DNA from: Streptosporangiaceae bacterium NEAU-GS5
GTDB lineage: Bacteria; Actinomycetota; Actinomycetes; Streptosporangiales; Streptosporangiaceae
Length of the DNA stretch: 64,000 nucleotides
Assembly: GCA_017592665.1 (NCBI GenBank)
Contig: JAGFNW010000004.1
Span: 124,001-188,000 of the forward strand
Direction: 5' to 3'
Part shown: positions 44,636 through 53,325 of the stretch, piece after piece
Position numbering within the stretch: the stretch's first letter is position 1
Layout of the letters: each line of letters begins with the position of its first letter
Position numbers and translations under genes: made by a program
Notes under the pieces: model-generated
The model's input: the letters and a program-made list of their open reading frames with translations, nothing else
What the model was told of the DNA's origin: nothing
Database searches by the model: none

Positions 44636-45614
44636 CGACCGCCGGCAACTGCGCCGCCGCGAACGCGCCGCACGCCGCCGCGAACGCCACGCGCACCCCC
44701 GCGGTCTGGCCGAGCGCGCCCCCCACCAGGCCGCCGCGTGGCGCGCCGCCCCACATCACGAAGCGCGCGGCCACACGGTGCGCGAGCGCCGCTCCCACGA
44801 TCCCGCCGACCGCGCTCAGCGAGAGCACCAGGCCGTACGCCCCGGGGCCGACCCCGATCTCGCGGATCAGGAACAGCGGCAGCGCGGCCGTCCACATCCC
44901 GAACGCGAACATGCTCATCGCGCCGACGATCGCGATCACCCGGATCACGGGCTGCCCGGCGACGAACCGGATGCCCTCCGCGATCTCCCGCCGCAGCTGA
45001 CGCGGCCCGGAGGGCGGCCTCTCCTCGCGGACGCGGGCGCCCATGAGGAGGACGGCGGAGACCAGGTAGCTGACCCCGTCGGCCAGCATCGCGATCGGCG
45101 CGGTGAACAGCTGGACCAGCCAGCCGCCGAGCCCGGGACCGGTCAGCTGGGCGATCGAGAAGCTCGCCGCGACGACGCCGTTCGCGCGGGTCAGGTCCTC
45201 GGTGTCCACGATGGACGGCAGGATGCTCTGCTGCGCCACGTCGAAGAAGACCGTGCCGAGGCCGGCGACCAGGGCCACGCCGTACAGGTGGGGAAGGGAG
45301 AGCGTGCCCGCCCAGGCGGCCACGGGGATGGACAGCAGGGCGACGGCGCGTACGAGGTCGGCGGTGATCAGGACGGGGCGGCGCCTGATCCGGTCGACCC
45401 AGGCGCCCGCCGGGAGGCCGACCAGGAGGAAGGCGACCGTTTCCGCGGCGGTCAGCAGCCCGACCTCGAAGGGGGTCGCTTCCAGGGTCAACGCGGCTGT
45501 GAGGGGCAGTGCGACGAACGTGACCTGGGAGCCGAGCTTGCTGATGGCGTCCGCGGCGGCGAACCGCCGAAAGTCGCGGATCCGCCAGAGCCCGGGTCGC
45601 GCGTCGGTCGTCAT
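44607..45614 (-). CDS. MFS transporter, apparently internally shortened
   Basis: 335 aa, against roughly 400-420 for related MFS drug or siderophore exporters. The N-terminal six helices look normal, with GAWVDRIRRRPVLI as motif A. After VGGIVGAALAHRVAA (about residue 293) the sequence jumps straight to RFVMWGGAPRGGLVGGALG, which belongs to helices 11-12 in homologues, so about two helices and their loop appear missing without a frameshift. The product may be inactive or a recent pseudogene. ATG 45614 (MTTDARPGLW) is preferred over ATG 45644. Convergent with the TetR gene. Confidence 0.8.
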   Translation of the reverse strand: MTTDARPGLWRIRDFRRFAAADAISKLGSQVTFVALPLTAALTLEATPFEVGLLTAAETVAFLLVGLPAGAWVDRIRRRPVLITADLVRAVALLSIPVAAWAGTLSLPHLYGVALVAGLGTVFFDVAQQSILPSIVDTEDLTRANGVVAASFSIAQLTGPGLGGWLVQLFTAPIAMLADGVSYLVSAVLLMGARVREERPPSGPRQLRREIAEGIRFVAGQPVIRVIAIVGAMSMFAFGMWTAALPLFLIREIGVGPGAYGLVLSLSAVGGIVGAALAHRVAARFVMWGGAPRGGLVGGALGQTAGVRVAFAAACGAFAAAQLPAVVSRSVRRLR

Positions 45615-45683
45615 GACACGCCCCATCCTGATCGGATGCGACATTTCGGGTCAAAAGAATTTCCCGGGGTTACGCTTGGGGGC

Positions 45684-45884
45684 GTGCAGGCCACGGTGAA
45701 AGCCTTCGACGAAACGAGCCGGTCAGGGTCGGTCTACCTCGACGACGGCACGGAGATCCCCTTCGGCTCGCCGGCCTTCGACGCCGGGCCGCTGCGCCTG
45801 CTCCGCCTGGGCCAGCGGGTCACCATCGTGCTCGACGGCGACCGGATCACCTACATCACGCTGTCGACCTTCCCCGTCCCCTAG
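45684..45884 (+). CDS. Small cold-shock/S1-like protein
   Basis: 66 aa. VQATVKAFDETSRSGSVYLD and GQRVTIVLDGDRITYITL form a five-strand barrel-like pattern resembling cold-shock (OB-fold) proteins, but without the RNP1/RNP2 aromatic cluster of CspA. Conserved in actinobacteria as a hypothetical protein (from memory). GTG 45684 is preceded by TACGCT (45671-45676) at 7 nt; the GGGGG before it could also act as a ribosome site. Confidence 0.75.
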   Translation: MQATVKAFDETSRSGSVYLDDGTEIPFGSPAFDAGPLRLLRLGQRVTIVLDGDRITYITLSTFPVP

Positions 45885-45935
45885 AGACGCGAAGGCACGA
45901 AGCCGGCTGGGAACACGAGACGGCTGGAGACACGA

Positions 45936-45969
45936 AGACGGCGCCCCCGATTTCACGGGGACGCCGTCT
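45936..45969. terminator. Bidirectional hairpin between the cold-shock-like gene and hup
   Basis: AGACGGCGCCCCCG (45936-45949) pairs with CGGGGACGCCGTCT (45956-45969) with one mismatch. Both flanking genes run into it. No long T run follows on either strand. Confidence 0.6.
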
Positions 45970-45983
45970 CGGCAGATCTGTGG

Positions 45984-46283
45984 TTACTTTTTCCTCGCGA
46001 CCTTCTTGCCGCCGGCGTTGACGAGCTCCCTGAAGTCGGCGCCCGGGCGGAACTTGGGCGCCCAGCTCTCCGCCACCTTGATCGGGTCGCCCGTCGAAGG
46101 GTTGCGAGCCGTGCGGGCGGGCTTGTGCACCATCTCAAAGGCGCCGAAGCCGGTGATCGAAACCTTGTCTCCACCGGCGACCGCCTGCTGGATGGCCTCG
46201 AGGATGGCGTTGACCGCCTCCGTGGCCGTCTTCTTGTCCCCGACCCGACCAGCGATCGCGTCGACGAGTTCCTTCTTATTCAT
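45984..46283 (-). CDS. hup: HU-type DNA-binding protein
   Basis: 99 aa histone-like protein that bends and compacts DNA as a dimer. MNKKELVDAIAGRVGDKKTA start, GFGAFEMVHKPARTARNPST with the DNA-intercalating arm (RNPSTG), and PKFRPGADFRELVN. The short form ends KKVARKK; there is no long Lys/Ala tail of the HupS/Lsr2-partner type. ATG 46283 has a GGGAGGAACC ribosome site; the frame upstream to 46349 is not needed. Confidence 0.96.
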   Translation of the reverse strand: MNKKELVDAIAGRVGDKKTATEAVNAILEAIQQAVAGGDKVSITGFGAFEMVHKPARTARNPSTGDPIKVAESWAPKFRPGADFRELVNAGGKKVARKK

Positions 46284-46352
46284 TGGTTCCTCCCCCTTAC
46301 GCGCTTGAAAGTAGGGGACAGAGCCGTGGGACACAATCACAACGGGCATGTT

Positions 46353-46571
46353 TCAGCTGGTCGGCGTGTCGTCAAGGGCGATGAGGAAGGCGTCGAGGCG
46401 TGCGCTCGCAGAGGAAATGTCATGTTTGGCGGCATCTGAGATGGCGATCAGCCGCCGGGCGAGCCGGACCCGCTCCTCGTTGGGCACGGCGCACGATCTG
46501 ACCCGGCGATGCGCCTCGCGCAGTCGCCGGGCAAGCTCCGTCTCCTGATTCAGACCGTCGTCGGCAGCCAT
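46353..46571 (-). CDS. Small helical protein after leuD
   Basis: 72 aa, mostly helical: [14 protein letters not shown], then [20 protein letters not shown] and [12 protein letters not shown]. It starts at ATG 46571, overlapping leuD by 22 bp, so it is translationally coupled to leuCD. No Cys or known motif. I know similar small proteins at this place in other actinobacteria, function unknown. Confidence 0.65.
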   Translation of the reverse strand: MAADDGLNQETELARRLREAHRRVRSCAVPNEERVRLARRLIAISDAAKHDISSASARLDAFLIALDDTPTS

Positions 46572-47137
46572 GGCTGCCGACCATTCTCGTACTCCGTGAT
46601 GGCCTCGCCGTGCCGCAGGGTCAGCCCGATGTCGTCGAGGCCTTCCAGGAGCCGCCAGCGCGTGTAGTCGTCGAGGTCGAACGACCAGGCCGACTCGCCC
46701 ATCCGGACCTGCCGCTCGACCAGGTCGACGGTGATCTCGGTGGCCGGGTCGTCTTCCACGGCGCGCTGCAGCTCTTCCACGATCTTGCTTTCCAGCACGA
46801 CCGGGAGCAGGCCCATCTTGGTGGAGTTGTTGCGGAAGATGTCGCCGAAGCGGGCCGCGATCACGGCGCGGAAGCCGTACTGCTGAAGGGCCCAGACGGC
46901 GTGCTCGCGCGAGGAGCCGGTGCCGAAGTCGGGGCCGGCCAGCAGGATCGAGGCGCCCTCGTAAGCGGGGTTGTTGAACACGAAGGACGGGTCCTCGCGC
47001 CAGGCCTCGAACAGGCCCTTCTCGAAGCCCGTCCGGCTGACCTGCTTCAGCCAGACGGCCGGGATGATCTGGTCGGTGTCGACATTGCTGCGGCGCAGCG
47101 GCACCGCCGTACCGGTGTGAGTGGTGAACGCTTCCAT
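46550..47137 (-). CDS. leuD: 3-isopropylmalate dehydratase small subunit
   Basis: With LeuC isomerises 2- to 3-isopropylmalate in leucine synthesis. 195 aa. The swivel domain shows [35 protein letters not shown] and [19 protein letters not shown]. Lies 10 bp after leuC and in the same operon. Confidence 0.97.
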   Translation of the reverse strand: MEAFTTHTGTAVPLRRSNVDTDQIIPAVWLKQVSRTGFEKGLFEAWREDPSFVFNNPAYEGASILLAGPDFGTGSSREHAVWALQQYGFRAVIAARFGDIFRNNSTKMGLLPVVLESKIVEELQRAVEDDPATEITVDLVERQVRMGESAWSFDLDDYTRWRLLEGLDDIGLTLRHGEAITEYENGRQPWLPTTV

Positions 47138-47147
47138 GGTCGTTTCC

Positions 47148-48533
47148 TTAGAGGTCGGCGGGCGCGGTGAGGCGGCCGGTCACGGCGGTGGCGGCGGCCA
47201 CGGCCGGGGAGACCAGATGGGTGCGCCCACCCTTGCCCTGGCGCCCCTCGAAGTTGCGGTTGGAGGTCGAGGCGCTGCGCTCGCCTGGCTTGAGCGTGTC
47301 GGGGTTCATGCCGAGGCACATGGAGCAGCCGGCCTCGCGCCACTCGGCGCCCGCGGCCTTGAAGACCTCGTGCAGGCCCTCGGCCTCGGCCAGCTGCTTG
47401 ACCTGCATCGAGCCGGGGACGATCAGCGTGCGGGTGATGACCGTGCGGCCGCGCAGCACGTCGGCGGCGGCGCGCAGATCCTCGATCCGGCCGTTCGTGC
47501 ACGAACCGACGAAGACCGTGTCGACCGTGATCTCGCGCAGCGGAGTGCCCGCGGACAGGCCCATATATTGCAGGGCGCGCTCGGCCGCGGACCGCTCGAC
47601 CGGGTCGGCGAACTCGTCCGGCGACGGCACGATCCCGTCGAGCGGCAGGCCCTGGCCCGGGTTGGTGCCCCACGTGACGTACGGCGTGAGCGTGCTCGCG
47701 TCGATCTCGACGACCTTGTCGAAGACGGCGTCGTCGTCGGTCGTGAGCGTCTTCCAGTATTCGACCGCCTCGTCCCAGGCCGCACCCGTGGGCGCGTGCG
47801 CGCGGCCCTCGAGGTAGGCGAACGTGGTCTCGTCCGGGGCGATCATGCCGGCCCGGGCGCCCGCCTCGATCGACATGTTGCAGACCGTCATGCGGCCTTC
47901 CATCGACAGGGCGCGGATGGCCTCGCCGCGGTATTCCACGATGTGGCCCTGGCCGCCCCCGGTGCCGATCTTGGCGATGACGGCCAGGATCAGGTCTTTG
48001 GCCGTGACGCCGGGCGGCAGCGTGCCGTTGACCTCGATCGCCATCGTCTTCGGCCGGTAGGAGGGCAGCGTCTGGGTGGCGAGCACGTGCTCGACCTCGG
48101 AGGTGCCGATGCCGAACGCGATGGCGCCGAAGGCGCCGTGCGTCGAGGTGTGCGAGTCGCCGCAGACGATCGTCATGCCGGGCTGCGTGAGGCCGAACTG
48201 CGGGCCGATGATGTGCACCACACCCTGGCCGGCGTCGCCCATCGGATGCAGCCGGATGCCGAACTCCGCGGCGTTCTTGCGGATGGTCTCGACCTGGGTG
48301 CGGGAGACCGGATCCTCGATCGGGCCGCGGATGGTCGGTACGTTGTGGTCCTCGGTGGCGATCGTGAGCTCGGGGCGCCGTACGGTCCGGCCGGTGAGCC
48401 GGAGGCCGTCGAAGGCCTGCGGGCTCGTCACCTCGTGGACGAGATGCAGGTCGATGTAGAGCAGGTCGGGCTCCCCCTCGGCACGTCGTACGACATGCCG
48501 CTCCCACACTTTTTCGGCCAGTGTGCGACCCAT
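47148..48533 (-). CDS. leuC: 3-isopropylmalate dehydratase large subunit
   Basis: 461 aa aconitase-superfamily subunit. Fe-S ligands: Cys in [13 protein letters not shown] and the pair in [31 protein letters not shown] carries active-site residues. ATG 48533 ([11 protein letters not shown]) has a GGAGG ribosome site. Likely controlled by the divergent NdgR: imperfect 34-bp repeats and palindromes lie upstream. The C-terminus is complete. Confidence 0.97.
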   Translation of the reverse strand: MGRTLAEKVWERHVVRRAEGEPDLLYIDLHLVHEVTSPQAFDGLRLTGRTVRRPELTIATEDHNVPTIRGPIEDPVSRTQVETIRKNAAEFGIRLHPMGDAGQGVVHIIGPQFGLTQPGMTIVCGDSHTSTHGAFGAIAFGIGTSEVEHVLATQTLPSYRPKTMAIEVNGTLPPGVTAKDLILAVIAKIGTGGGQGHIVEYRGEAIRALSMEGRMTVCNMSIEAGARAGMIAPDETTFAYLEGRAHAPTGAAWDEAVEYWKTLTTDDDAVFDKVVEIDASTLTPYVTWGTNPGQGLPLDGIVPSPDEFADPVERSAAERALQYMGLSAGTPLREITVDTVFVGSCTNGRIEDLRAAADVLRGRTVITRTLIVPGSMQVKQLAEAEGLHEVFKAAGAEWREAGCSMCLGMNPDTLKPGERSASTSNRNFEGRQGKGGRTHLVSPAVAAATAVTGRLTAPADL

Positions 48534-48545
48534 GACTCCTCCAAC

Positions 48546-48565
48546 GTCTCTAATATTGAGACGGA
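48546..48565. promoter_or_regulatory. Operator-like palindrome next to leuC
   Basis: GTCTC-TAATATT-GAGAC (48546-48562) with one more flanking pair is an inverted repeat over an AT core, 13 bp before leuC. It matches the inverted-repeat style of IclR binding sites and begins the first copy of the 34-bp repeat. Confidence 0.5.
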
Positions 48566-48586
48566 AATATCGAGATATGGACAGCT
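48553..48586. repeat. 34-bp imperfect direct repeat, copy 1
   Basis: 28 of 34 positions match 48625-48658. The unit runs from ATAT(T/C)GAGACGG through TATCG to TATGGACA, so this copy even contains an ATG-GAC like the true ndgR start. Confidence 0.75.
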
Positions 48587-48618
48587 TACCCCTTGCCGGA
48601 CCTTCCCGCGCGTTTGCA

Positions 48619-48658
48619 TCTCGGATATCGAGACGGCAGTATCGGGGTATGGACAACT
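48619..48658. repeat. 34-bp imperfect direct repeat, copy 2, over the ndgR start
   Basis: Repeat core 48625-48658, preceded by a palindrome TCTCG-GATAT-CGAGA (48619-48633). It covers the ndgR start codon, consistent with autoregulation. Confidence 0.7.
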
Positions 48659-49377
48659 CTAGCGGAGTCGGAGTACTCGACAAGGCTGTTCTCGTGCTAA
48701 ACGCCCTCGAGGCCGGCCCCGCATCCCTGGCACAACTGGTCCAGGCGACCGGGCTGGCCAGGCCCACGGCGCACCGCCTCGCGGTGGCCCTGGAGCACCA
48801 CCGCATCGTCACCCGCGACACGCAGGGCCGCTTCATCCTCGGCCCGCGTCTTTCCGAGTTGTCCACCGCGGCGGGCGAAGACCGGCTGCTTGCCGTCGCG
48901 GGGCCCGTGCTGATCCAACTGCGCGATCTCACGGGTGAAAGCGCGCAACTGTATCGCCGCCAGGGCGACGAGCGCGTCTGCGTGGCCGCGGCCGAGCGCG
49001 CCAGCGGCCTCCGCGACACGGTGCCCGTCGGCTCGGCGCTGCCGATGACGGCCGGCTCGGCCGCCCAGATCCTGCTCGCCTGGGAGGAGCCCGACCGGCT
49101 GCACCGCGGCCTGCGTGGGGCCAAGTTCACCGCCGCCACCCTCGCCAGCGTACGGCGTCGCGGCTGGGCCCACAGCGTCGGCGAGCGCGAGCAGGGCGTC
49201 GCCAGCGTCTCGGCCGCCATCCGCGGCTCGAACGGCAAGGTCATCGCGGCCATCTCGGTCTCAGGACCGATCGAGCGCCTCACCCGTACTCCTGGGCGCC
49301 TTCACGCCGCTCCCGTCGTCGCCGCCGCCGAGCGCATCACCGACGCCATGCGCCGCGCCGGCGTGGGGGTCAACTGA
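48649..49377 (+). CDS. ndgR: IclR-family regulator NdgR
   Basis: 242 aa. N-terminal winged helix (about 5-65) with [20 protein letters not shown] and [18 protein letters not shown]-terminal IclR effector domain with [60 protein letters not shown]. The match to Streptomyces NdgR, which regulates leuCD and other amino acid genes, is very close across the N-terminus ([13 protein letters not shown]), and it is divergent from leuCD as there. ATG 48649 lies within the second operator-like repeat. Confidence 0.95.
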   Translation: MDNSSGVGVLDKAVLVLNALEAGPASLAQLVQATGLARPTAHRLAVALEHHRIVTRDTQGRFILGPRLSELSTAAGEDRLLAVAGPVLIQLRDLTGESAQLYRRQGDERVCVAAAERASGLRDTVPVGSALPMTAGSAAQILLAWEEPDRLHRGLRGAKFTAATLASVRRRGWAHSVGEREQGVASVSAAIRGSNGKVIAAISVSGPIERLTRTPGRLHAAPVVAAAERITDAMRRAGVGVN

Positions 49378-49396
49378 CCCTGCTGCACTAACCGAT

Positions 49397-49425
49397 TAGA
49401 AGGCGGGGTCGGTTAGCCCTAGGCT
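49397..49425 (+). promoter_or_regulatory. Promoter with leaderless geometry
   Basis: TTAGAA (49397-49402), 17-bp spacer, TAGGCT (49420-49425), then 6 nt to GTG 49432. Confidence 0.5.
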
Positions 49426-49431
49426 GGCGGG

Positions 49432-51144
49432 GTGACAGATCGCATCGAGGCAGCCGCCGCTGAACTGCGTCCGCTGCTGCAGGAGTTCATTCTCTGGGCT
49501 CCCGCCCACGCCCCGGACAGCGATCCCGACCTGGTGGGCCCCCCGGCGCTGTGGCATCGCCTGGTGGCCAGCCGCGACGTGGCCGTCTGGCGACGCGGCG
49601 ATCTGCGCACCGTCCTGCTCGAACGCATGCCGACCGTGGTCGAGGACCCCGACGCCGCCGCCGACGGCATGGTCCAGGCCCTGCGGAGCTACCTGACGTT
49701 CCTTTCCGAGACCGGCCGCCTGGCCGAGGGCTCCGACCCGATCGACGACCTGCTTGCCGAGCTCGACGACCTGGAGGACGACTTCGTCGACGCGATGGAG
49801 GACGTGATCGCCGAGCGTTCGTTCGACGAGGACGAAGACGAGTTCGACGACGTCGAAGAAGGGCTGGGCGACTTCGAGCCGTTCTCCGACGAGATCGCCG
49901 ACCTGCCGACCATCCGGCTGCGCCCCGACGCGGAGCTGGCCGCCGCGGCCCGCCAGACGCCGCTGATCGCCCAGGCCCGCGACCTGGCCCTGTGGGTGGG
50001 CCACGAGCGCAAGGTCGGCACCGAGACGCTGCTCGGCGAAGACGAGATCGACCAGGCGCTCGCCGCGCTCGACCTCGACGGCCAGGCCAAGCTGTGGAAT
50101 CTGTGGAATCTCGCGATCGACCTCGAGTTCCTCACCCCCGACGGTGAGGACACGGTCAGCGTCGACTCCGACACCGCGGCCTGGCCGTTCGACGACGACG
50201 AAGACGTGCTCGAGGTCTGGATGATGGGCCTCCACTCGCTCGACTACGGCGATCCCGAGCTAGAGGACGACGACCTCACCCTGGCGCTGGCCGGCCTGAC
50301 CCGGGCGCTGCTCGTCCGCGTCCTGGTGGCGGGCGGCTCCCGGCCGCTGGGCGAGCTGCGCGACGAGCTCGCCGAGGCCGTCGCCGACTACGACGACCTG
50401 GGCGGCGACGCCTGGGCGGCGGCCGGCGACGACCCGCTGGCGTCCGTGCTCACCTGGCTCACCGGCTACGGCATGATCGAGGTCTCCGGCGACGGCGACG
50501 GCGTGGTCGCCCTCACCCCGCTCGGCGCCGAGGGCCTGGTCCACCTCCTCGACGAAGAGGACATCGAGATCGACGCCCGGCCGGCCATCGAGGCGATGAC
50601 CGCGCTCGACCTGCTGTCGTTCAGCGCCGACATGTCCGAGGAAGAGGCCGACGCCGAGTTCGCCGCGTGGATGGAGCTGCGCGACCCGGCCCGAGCCGCC
50701 ACCGAGCTGCTCGACGCCGCCGCCGAAGACGAGGCCGACGCGCTGGTCCGGGTCCAGGCCGCGAGCCTGGTCGGCTCGCTCGGCGAGGTGGCCGTGCCGG
50801 CGTGGATGGAGGCCCTGAAGGAGCCGTCGCTCCGGCCCTACGCCACCACCCACCTGGCCCAGCTGGAGGTCGCCGAGGCGCCTGAGCCCACCCAGGCCGA
50901 CACGCACTGGCTCATCCTCGACATGTGGACGATCTCCGCGGGGCTCGGCAAGGCCGAGTTCGTCAGCAGCCTCCACGACATCGGCGACACGGCCATGCTG
51001 ATCGGCCTGCTCGACACGATCTGGAAGGTCGACCACCCCCACCTGGTCGAGCTCCTCGAAGAGATCGAGAAGGCCCACCCCGACCGCCAGGTCGGCAAAG
51101 CCGCCCGCCGGGCCCTCTTCAAGGCCCGCTCCAGCCGTAATTAG
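49432..51144 (+). CDS. Acidic helical protein, function unknown
   Basis: 570 aa, strongly acidic, for example DEDEDEFDDVEEGLGDFE (about 132-150) and long Asp/Glu tracts elsewhere. No signal peptide or membrane helix. The C-terminal third (about 400-565) is helical with HEAT-like spacing (LVRVQAASLVGSLGEVAVPA, then a GDTAMLIGLLDTIW helix). I know it only as a conserved actinobacterial hypothetical. GTG 49432 starts 6 nt after a -10 box. Confidence 0.75.
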   Translation: MTDRIEAAAAELRPLLQEFILWAPAHAPDSDPDLVGPPALWHRLVASRDVAVWRRGDLRTVLLERMPTVVEDPDAAADGMVQALRSYLTFLSETGRLAEGSDPIDDLLAELDDLEDDFVDAMEDVIAERSFDEDEDEFDDVEEGLGDFEPFSDEIADLPTIRLRPDAELAAAARQTPLIAQARDLALWVGHERKVGTETLLGEDEIDQALAALDLDGQAKLWNLWNLAIDLEFLTPDGEDTVSVDSDTAAWPFDDDEDVLEVWMMGLHSLDYGDPELEDDDLTLALAGLTRALLVRVLVAGGSRPLGELRDELAEAVADYDDLGGDAWAAAGDDPLASVLTWLTGYGMIEVSGDGDGVVALTPLGAEGLVHLLDEEDIEIDARPAIEAMTALDLLSFSADMSEEEADAEFAAWMELRDPARAATELLDAAAEDEADALVRVQAASLVGSLGEVAVPAWMEALKEPSLRPYATTHLAQLEVAEAPEPTQADTHWLILDMWTISAGLGKAEFVSSLHDIGDTAMLIGLLDTIWKVDHPHLVELLEEIEKAHPDRQVGKAARRALFKARSSRN

Positions 51145-51641
51145 CCCACGACAGCCGGAAAGACGGCGCACGTGGTGGTTCCGTGCGCGTACAGCTTCCC
51201 GTTCTCAGCACATATCAGCCGCGCCTCCGCGGTGGCGACCTGCCGCCCGACATGTACGGCCGTCGCCTCGCACCGCAACCGCCCCGTGTGCGCGAACGCC
51301 GGGCGAAGCATGTGGACGTTGAGCTGCGTGGTGGTGTAACCCACGCCGGCCGGCAGCCGGGTCATGACGGCGCAGCCGAGCGCGCTGTCCAGAAGCGTCG
51401 CGAAGTAGCCGCCGTGCACCGTGCCCATCGGGTTGTACAGGTGCTCGCCGGGCTCGCCCTCGAAGACCGCCTCGCCCGGGGCCACGCTCACCAGAGTGAA
51501 CCCGAGCGTCCCCGCGATCGCTGGAGGGGGGATCTCGCCGTCGAGCATGGCCTGAAGGAACTCCAGCCCGCTCAGCTGAGCCAGATCCTTCGGCAGGGTC
51601 GGTTGCGTCCAGCTATGGGTGCGGGTACGCGTCATCGTCAT
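51141..51641 (-). CDS. PaaI-type hotdog-fold thioesterase
   Basis: 166 aa. Hotdog fold with HGGYFATLLDSALGCAV, in which the G and D positions match the PaaI active-site pattern, and NVHMLRPAFAHTGRL. Such enzymes hydrolyse acyl-CoA. The start is placed at ATG 51641 (MTMTRTRTHS); ATG 51671 and 51635 are also in frame. It converges with the acidic-protein gene with a 4-bp overlap. Confidence 0.85.
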   Translation of the reverse strand: MTMTRTRTHSWTQPTLPKDLAQLSGLEFLQAMLDGEIPPPAIAGTLGFTLVSVAPGEAVFEGEPGEHLYNPMGTVHGGYFATLLDSALGCAVMTRLPAGVGYTTTQLNVHMLRPAFAHTGRLRCEATAVHVGRQVATAEARLICAENGKLYAHGTTTCAVFPAVVG

Positions 51642-51670
51642 GAGTCTAATTTTCAAACTCAGGTGGGCCA

Positions 51671-52870
51671 TTACGCAAATCGAGCCGCCCTGTTCCTCAG
51701 ATAGCGCTGCTCAGGCACGCTCAGCGTCAGCCGCGCCGCCCGCTCATAACACTCACGCGCCGCCTGGTGATCCCCCGCCAACTCCAGCAGATGAGCCCGT
51801 ACGGCAAGCCCCCGATGATGCCCCGCCAGCTCCGCCTCGGCGTCGAGGGCGGCGAGAGCGATGTGCGCCCCGTCCACCATGGCCACGGCCACGATCCGGT
51901 TCAACGCCACCATGGGGCTCGGCTCGAGCACGGTCAGCAACTCATAGAGGCCGAGAATCTCGAACCAGTCGGTGTCCTCGAACCGCGCCGCCTCGTCATG
52001 CACCGCCGCGATGGCCGCCTGCAGCTGATAGGGCCCGACCGGCGCCGTGGTCAGCGCCTCGGTCACCAACGCCACCCCCTCCGTGATGGCCGCCGCATCC
52101 CACAGGCTCCGATCCTGCTCCGCCAGCGGCACCAGCGCCCCGTCCGCCGCCGTACGCGCCGGCCGTCTCGCGTCCGTGAGCAGCATCAGCGCCAGCAGCC
52201 CCGCCACCTCGCCCTCACCCGGCAGCCGCTCGTACAGCTGCCGCGTGAGCCTGATCGCCTCCGCCGTCAGCTCCACCCGATTGAGCGCCGGCCCCGAGCT
52301 CGCCGTATATCCCTCGTTGAAAATGAGATAGAGCACCCGCAGAACAGCGGCGACCCGCTCGGCCCGCTCCCCCTCCGGCGGCAGCTCGAATCGCGCCCCG
52401 GCGGTCTTGATCTTCTGCTTGGCCCGGCTGATCCGCTGGCCCACCGTCGTCTCGGGCACCAACAGCGCCCGCGCGATCTCAGCGGTCGTCAGCCCGCCCA
52501 CCGCCCGCAGCGTCAGCGCCACCTGCGAGACCGGGGTCAGCACCGGGTGACAACAGAGCAGCAACAACGCGAGCGTGTCATCCACCCCCGACACGACATC
52601 CGCCTCCGGCGGCTCCATCAGCGCCGCGCTCTGCTCACGCCGCCGCCGCGCCGACTCGCTGCGCCGCGCCTCCGTCCAGCGCCGCCCGGCCACGGTCACC
52701 AGCCAGCCGGCCGGGTTGGCCGGGAGGCCCTCCTGCGGCCACTGGACGGCCGCTGCGAGCAGAGCTTCCTGTACGGCGTCCTCGCACGTGTCGAAGCCGC
52801 CATGGCGGCGTACGAGGACGCCCAGGACCTGCGGCGCGAGCTCCCGCAGCAGCCCTTCGATCTCGCTCAC
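51671..52870 (-). CDS. ECF42-type sigma factor with C-terminal TPR-like extension
   Basis: 399 aa. Sigma region 2 (about 5-75) with FDTCEDAVQEALLAA and NPAGWLVTVAGRRW; region 4 (about 110-160) with LTTAEIARALLVPETTVGQRISRAKQKI. The long C-terminal extension (about 175-399) has the RVLYLIFNEGYTASSG motif of DUF6596 and helical repeats, typical of ECF42. In that group the extension, not an anti-sigma factor, is thought to control activity. GTG 52870 overlaps the DGPF stop by 4 nt. Confidence 0.92.
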   Translation of the reverse strand: MSEIEGLLRELAPQVLGVLVRRHGGFDTCEDAVQEALLAAAVQWPQEGLPANPAGWLVTVAGRRWTEARRSESARRRREQSAALMEPPEADVVSGVDDTLALLLLCCHPVLTPVSQVALTLRAVGGLTTAEIARALLVPETTVGQRISRAKQKIKTAGARFELPPEGERAERVAAVLRVLYLIFNEGYTASSGPALNRVELTAEAIRLTRQLYERLPGEGEVAGLLALMLLTDARRPARTAADGALVPLAEQDRSLWDAAAITEGVALVTEALTTAPVGPYQLQAAIAAVHDEAARFEDTDWFEILGLYELLTVLEPSPMVALNRIVAVAMVDGAHIALAALDAEAELAGHHRGLAVRAHLLELAGDHQAARECYERAARLTLSVPEQRYLRNRAARFA

Positions 52871-53244
52871 ACCTCGAGCCCGCCGCCGCCCATGTGCAGC
52901 ACGGGCCGGACCTCGACCAACCCGAGCCCCGCCTCCGGCACCCGTTGAGCAATCTCGGCGGCCCGCTCCATGCTCTCGCAGTCGACCAGGAAGAACCCGG
53001 CCAGGAACTCCTTGGCCTCGGCGAACGGCCCATCACTGACCATCGACCGCCCCTCCGCCGCCGGCAGCCGCCGCCCCAGAGCCGGATCCGCCAGCGCCTC
53101 CGTCACGATCATCTCCCCCGACGCCACCAGCTCCTCCGTCAGCGCCGCGTAATACCGCAACCCCTCAGCCCGCTGCCCATCCGAGAACCCCTCCCAAACC
53201 GCCCTCGACTCCGGATTGTGATAAATCAAGATCAGATACTTCAC
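52867..53244 (-). CDS. DGPF (YCII-like) partner protein of the ECF42 sigma
   Basis: 125 aa. The VSDGPFAEAKEFLAGFFLVD segment carries the DGPF motif that names the family; ferredoxin-like YCII fold. ECF42 sigma genes are almost always linked to DGPF genes and activate them in studied actinobacteria. GTG 53244 has a GGGAGGGG ribosome site. It stops inside the ECF42 start (GTGA). Confidence 0.92.
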   Translation of the reverse strand: MKYLILIYHNPESRAVWEGFSDGQRAEGLRYYAALTEELVASGEMIVTEALADPALGRRLPAAEGRSMVSDGPFAEAKEFLAGFFLVDCESMERAAEIAQRVPEAGLGLVEVRPVLHMGGGGLEV

Positions 53245-53325
53245 GCCACCCCTCCCACCGTCCTTCCAACACCCTTCCACCCCCATGTCGAACCCACCCA
53301 CCCCTTTTCGACACCCCCCCGGCGC

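Noticed and set aside
44547-45683. Long extension of the cold-shock-like gene back to 44547
   Set aside because: That part is antisense to the MFS gene; GTG 45684 has a -10 box at 7 nt and gives the family-like N-terminus.
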